This document shows positions 5,782 through 7,459 of a stretch of 7,459 nt of DNA, one piece after another (positions within the stretch are counted from its first letter, which is position 1; each line of letters opens with the position of its first letter). Under the pieces are notes generated by a model. The model saw only the letters and a program-made list of their open reading frames with translations. It had not been told where the DNA came from and did no database searches. This DNA is from Sulfurimonas sp. (lineage in GTDB: Bacteria > Campylobacterota > Campylobacteria > Campylobacterales > Sulfurimonadaceae), in assembly GCA_027066935.1 (NCBI GenBank), contig JAMOMX010000389.1:1-7459 (forward strand), given 5' to 3'. Position numbers and translations under genes: made by a program.

Positions 5782-7365
5782 AATCAATTCGTCTGCAATG
5801 AAATCACCAAATTTTACTGTTGCTGTTTTATTCTCATCGATATCATTAATTCTAATAGTTGTCCATCCATTACAATCTATTTTAGAAGCAGTTGCACTAC
5901 CATAGACATTTTCTCCAGCAAGTGTTGGTTGCTCTAAATAGACATTTTGTGGTACTGTATTGCTAATTCCATTTAGTGCCATTTTGTAACTTATGGTACA
6001 ACTAGACCCAGTATTTTCATATTTGCAACTTAATGTTTGACTTTGTATGCCATTACCTTTTAATGTTATTTTTCTTGATACTCCAATATGTTTATTTTCA
6101 AGTCTGCTATTTGCATAGATAAAAATTGATTTACCAACCATTGCGGGTACATATCTAAGTTCTGCAAATGCTAAACCATCTTTTATATTTGTAATATTAA
6201 AAGATGAAGCAGCTGCATTCATAATAGTTTGACTACATTCATTATACCTATATTCGTTACCAATTGCATAACTTACACCATTAATGACTGAACCAGTATC
6301 TGTGCTAATGAGTGAAAGTTTATCATCCTCAACACTTTTAATATCCCAGCCACCTAAATTTTCAGGTTTATTTTGATTTTTGTTTGCTAGTAAAACTAGT
6401 GTATCTAATTCTGTAACTATTTCATCACTTGCAACAATGCTATTTGAAGAAAGTGTAATTGTGCTACTGTTTTTATCAAAACTAGCATTATCATCATGAT
6501 AATAGGAGTTGGGCAAACTTGGTTCACTTAAAACATCTTGTAAGATTGATGGATCTTCTTCATTGTATGCATCATCACGAAAAGAGTTTGAATATAGTTT
6601 TGGATTATTAATAACACCTGTTGATATATTTGTACCATCTTCTGCTCTATTGCCATAGCTATCTACAACATGAATAACAAATTTATCAATAAAAAGTCCA
6701 TTCTCATATTTAGTATCAATAGGAACAATAGACATGCTAGAACTTCTATTTTTTTCAATCACTAGTGGTATTTTTATCTCATATTTTGAGCTTTCATTAC
6801 TCTCTGGAAGTTTGATTGTAGTTGTAAAGATTATATTTGTTGTTCCAGAAAGTTCTTCCATTTTTAGTGCTACACTACCAGATGCCACTATTGGATCAAT
6901 GCTAAAGCTAGAGTACTCTTCTCCGTTGTATGTAATAAATTTAAAATACTTACTCTCATTATTTTCATTAGTCTCTTCCGCACTTAAAACTATTTTTTCT
7001 ATAATGGAAGTGTTTGCTATTGTTCCGTCATATAGATTTGTAATATCAAAAGATAGTCGTCCCAACTCACCTCTTGAGTAGTAGCCTCTTGAATTATAAT
7101 TATCAGAAAAATCAATAGAAACTCTATATGCATTTTTTGCATCAATGATTATAGTGTGATTGTCATCTTGATTTGTACCTCCTCCTGTGCTTGGAAGAGT
7201 ATCTGTAGAACTATTAGTATCAGGTTGATAAATATCAGGTACATTAATAATACTTCCTCCATCATCTGCCAATTCATCAACTGTTCTATCAGCCGTTGAA
7301 CAGCCAAGTATCAAAGCTGATGCCAATAGTATAGTGCTATATGTGATTAACTCTCTTTTTTTCAT
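5767..7365 (-). CDS. Large lipoprotein with Ig-like features, function unknown
   Basis: The 532-residue protein starts with a lipoprotein signal: a basic start, a hydrophobic stretch (9-20) and lipobox ILGC with Cys22 as the lipid-attachment site. GGAG (7374-7377) lies 8 bases before the ATG. After the lipobox comes a low-complexity linker rich in Asp, Ser, Thr and Gly (23-70), then beta-rich sequence to the end. Residues 222-258, with VVDSYGNRAEDGTNISTGVI (233-252), resemble the D-x-YGN-x(4)-G pattern of bacterial Ig-like (Big_1/filamin-type) domains. A later stretch, FAELRYVPAMVGKSIFIYAN (400-419), looks like another beta-sandwich. Four further cysteines (377, 447, 456, 498) could pair. It is most likely anchored in the outer membrane, facing the periplasm or surface. 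No enzyme motif is visible. It appears to be a single-gene unit. Confidence 0.78.
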   Translation of the reverse strand: MKKRELITYSTILLASALILGCSTADRTVDELADDGGSIINVPDIYQPDTNSSTDTLPSTGGGTNQDDNHTIIIDAKNAYRVSIDFSDNYNSRGYYSRGELGRLSFDITNLYDGTIANTSIIEKIVLSAEETNENNESKYFKFITYNGEEYSSFSIDPIVASGSVALKMEELSGTTNIIFTTTIKLPESNESSKYEIKIPLVIEKNRSSSMSIVPIDTKYENGLFIDKFVIHVVDSYGNRAEDGTNISTGVINNPKLYSNSFRDDAYNEEDPSILQDVLSEPSLPNSYYHDDNASFDKNSSTITLSSNSIVASDEIVTELDTLVLLANKNQNKPENLGGWDIKSVEDDKLSLISTDTGSVINGVSYAIGNEYRYNECSQTIMNAAASSFNITNIKDGLAFAELRYVPAMVGKSIFIYANSRLENKHIGVSRKITLKGNGIQSQTLSCKYENTGSSCTISYKMALNGISNTVPQNVYLEQPTLAGENVYGSATASKIDCNGWTTIRINDIDENKTATVKFGDFIADELIKNQK

Positions 7366-7441
7366 CTATCTAACTCCAGAAATTTAAAATATTTCAACTA
7401 TAATCGACAATTAACTATAAAACTTTAAATGCTATACTCAA
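7366..7441 (-). promoter_or_regulatory. Promoter and ribosome binding site of the lipoprotein gene
   Basis: On the minus strand TTGAGT (7441-7436), a 16-bp spacer and TATAGT (7419-7414) make a plausible -35/-10 pair, giving a start near 7407 and a leader of about 40 bases. A second TATAGT (7402-7397) lies 17 bases closer. The two are copies of the 8-mer TTATAGTT, so either could be used. GGAG at 7374-7377 is the ribosome binding site. Confidence 0.5.
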
Positions 7442-7444
7442 GTT

Positions 7445-7459
7445 ATGAATAAATATTTA
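7445..7459 (+). CDS. Possible first codons of a divergent gene cut by the window end
   Basis: An ATG at 7445 opens a frame reading MNKYL up to the edge. The start MNKYL is common for membrane or exported proteins, but only five codons are visible. No ribosome binding site is seen. A TATACT at 7433-7438 would place a transcription start on the A of the ATG, and a TATAAT at 7399-7404 would give a leader of about 35 bases. Confidence 0.2.

Noticed and set aside
6734..7081. Plus-strand open frame of 115 codons
   Set aside because: Complement of the lipoprotein coding sequence; hydrophobic composition follows from its Ser/Glu-rich sense strand.

Overview
The window looks like chromosomal DNA from a Campylobacterota (Epsilonproteobacteria) species of the Sulfurimonas/Arcobacter type. 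This is an inference from the AT-rich composition, the lysine/asparagine/isoleucine-rich proteins, the ClpB sequence and the small membrane-anchored haem protein. No rRNA, tRNA, insertion sequence, CRISPR array or phage gene was seen.

Layout: (1) 2-955 (+) is the C-terminal third of the ClpB disaggregase, cut by the window edge. It converges on (2) a minus-strand cluster read from about 4570 down to 972: a 45-residue membrane/secreted peptide, a 168-residue unidentified protein in the same reading frame just after it, and a 957-residue secreted protein with Calx-beta-like repeats and an MshQ/DUF6701-like C-terminal part. (3) A compact divergent promoter at about 4559-4616 separates this cluster from (4) a plus-strand, membrane-anchored monohaem (CxxCH) protein at 4617-5042. 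(5) Its stop codon directly abuts the end of a minus-strand toxin-antitoxin operon (5633 to 5043), made of an unclassified antitoxin followed by a RelE-family toxin. (6) A 133-bp gap holds the operon promoter, a small palindrome and a strong hairpin. (7) 5767-7365 (-) is a 532-residue lipoprotein with Ig-like features. (8) The right edge holds its promoter and possibly the first codons of a divergent gene.

How the parts relate: two genes encode large envelope proteins (the secreted 957-residue protein and the lipoprotein). The haem protein faces the periplasm, ClpB is a cytosolic housekeeping chaperone, and the toxin-antitoxin pair looks like an accessory cassette between the haem protein and lipoprotein genes. 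No single pathway joins all of them.

The most interesting points are the in-frame TAA between the 45-residue and 168-residue ORFs, the toxin start codon that lacks a Shine-Dalgarno sequence and sits in a small hairpin, a 15-bp direct repeat flanking the toxin-antitoxin cassette, a possible short plus-strand RNA beside the antitoxin, and three gene-end hairpins that share a TTAGGC/GCCTAA core. I found no clear evidence of a wholly new multi-gene system.
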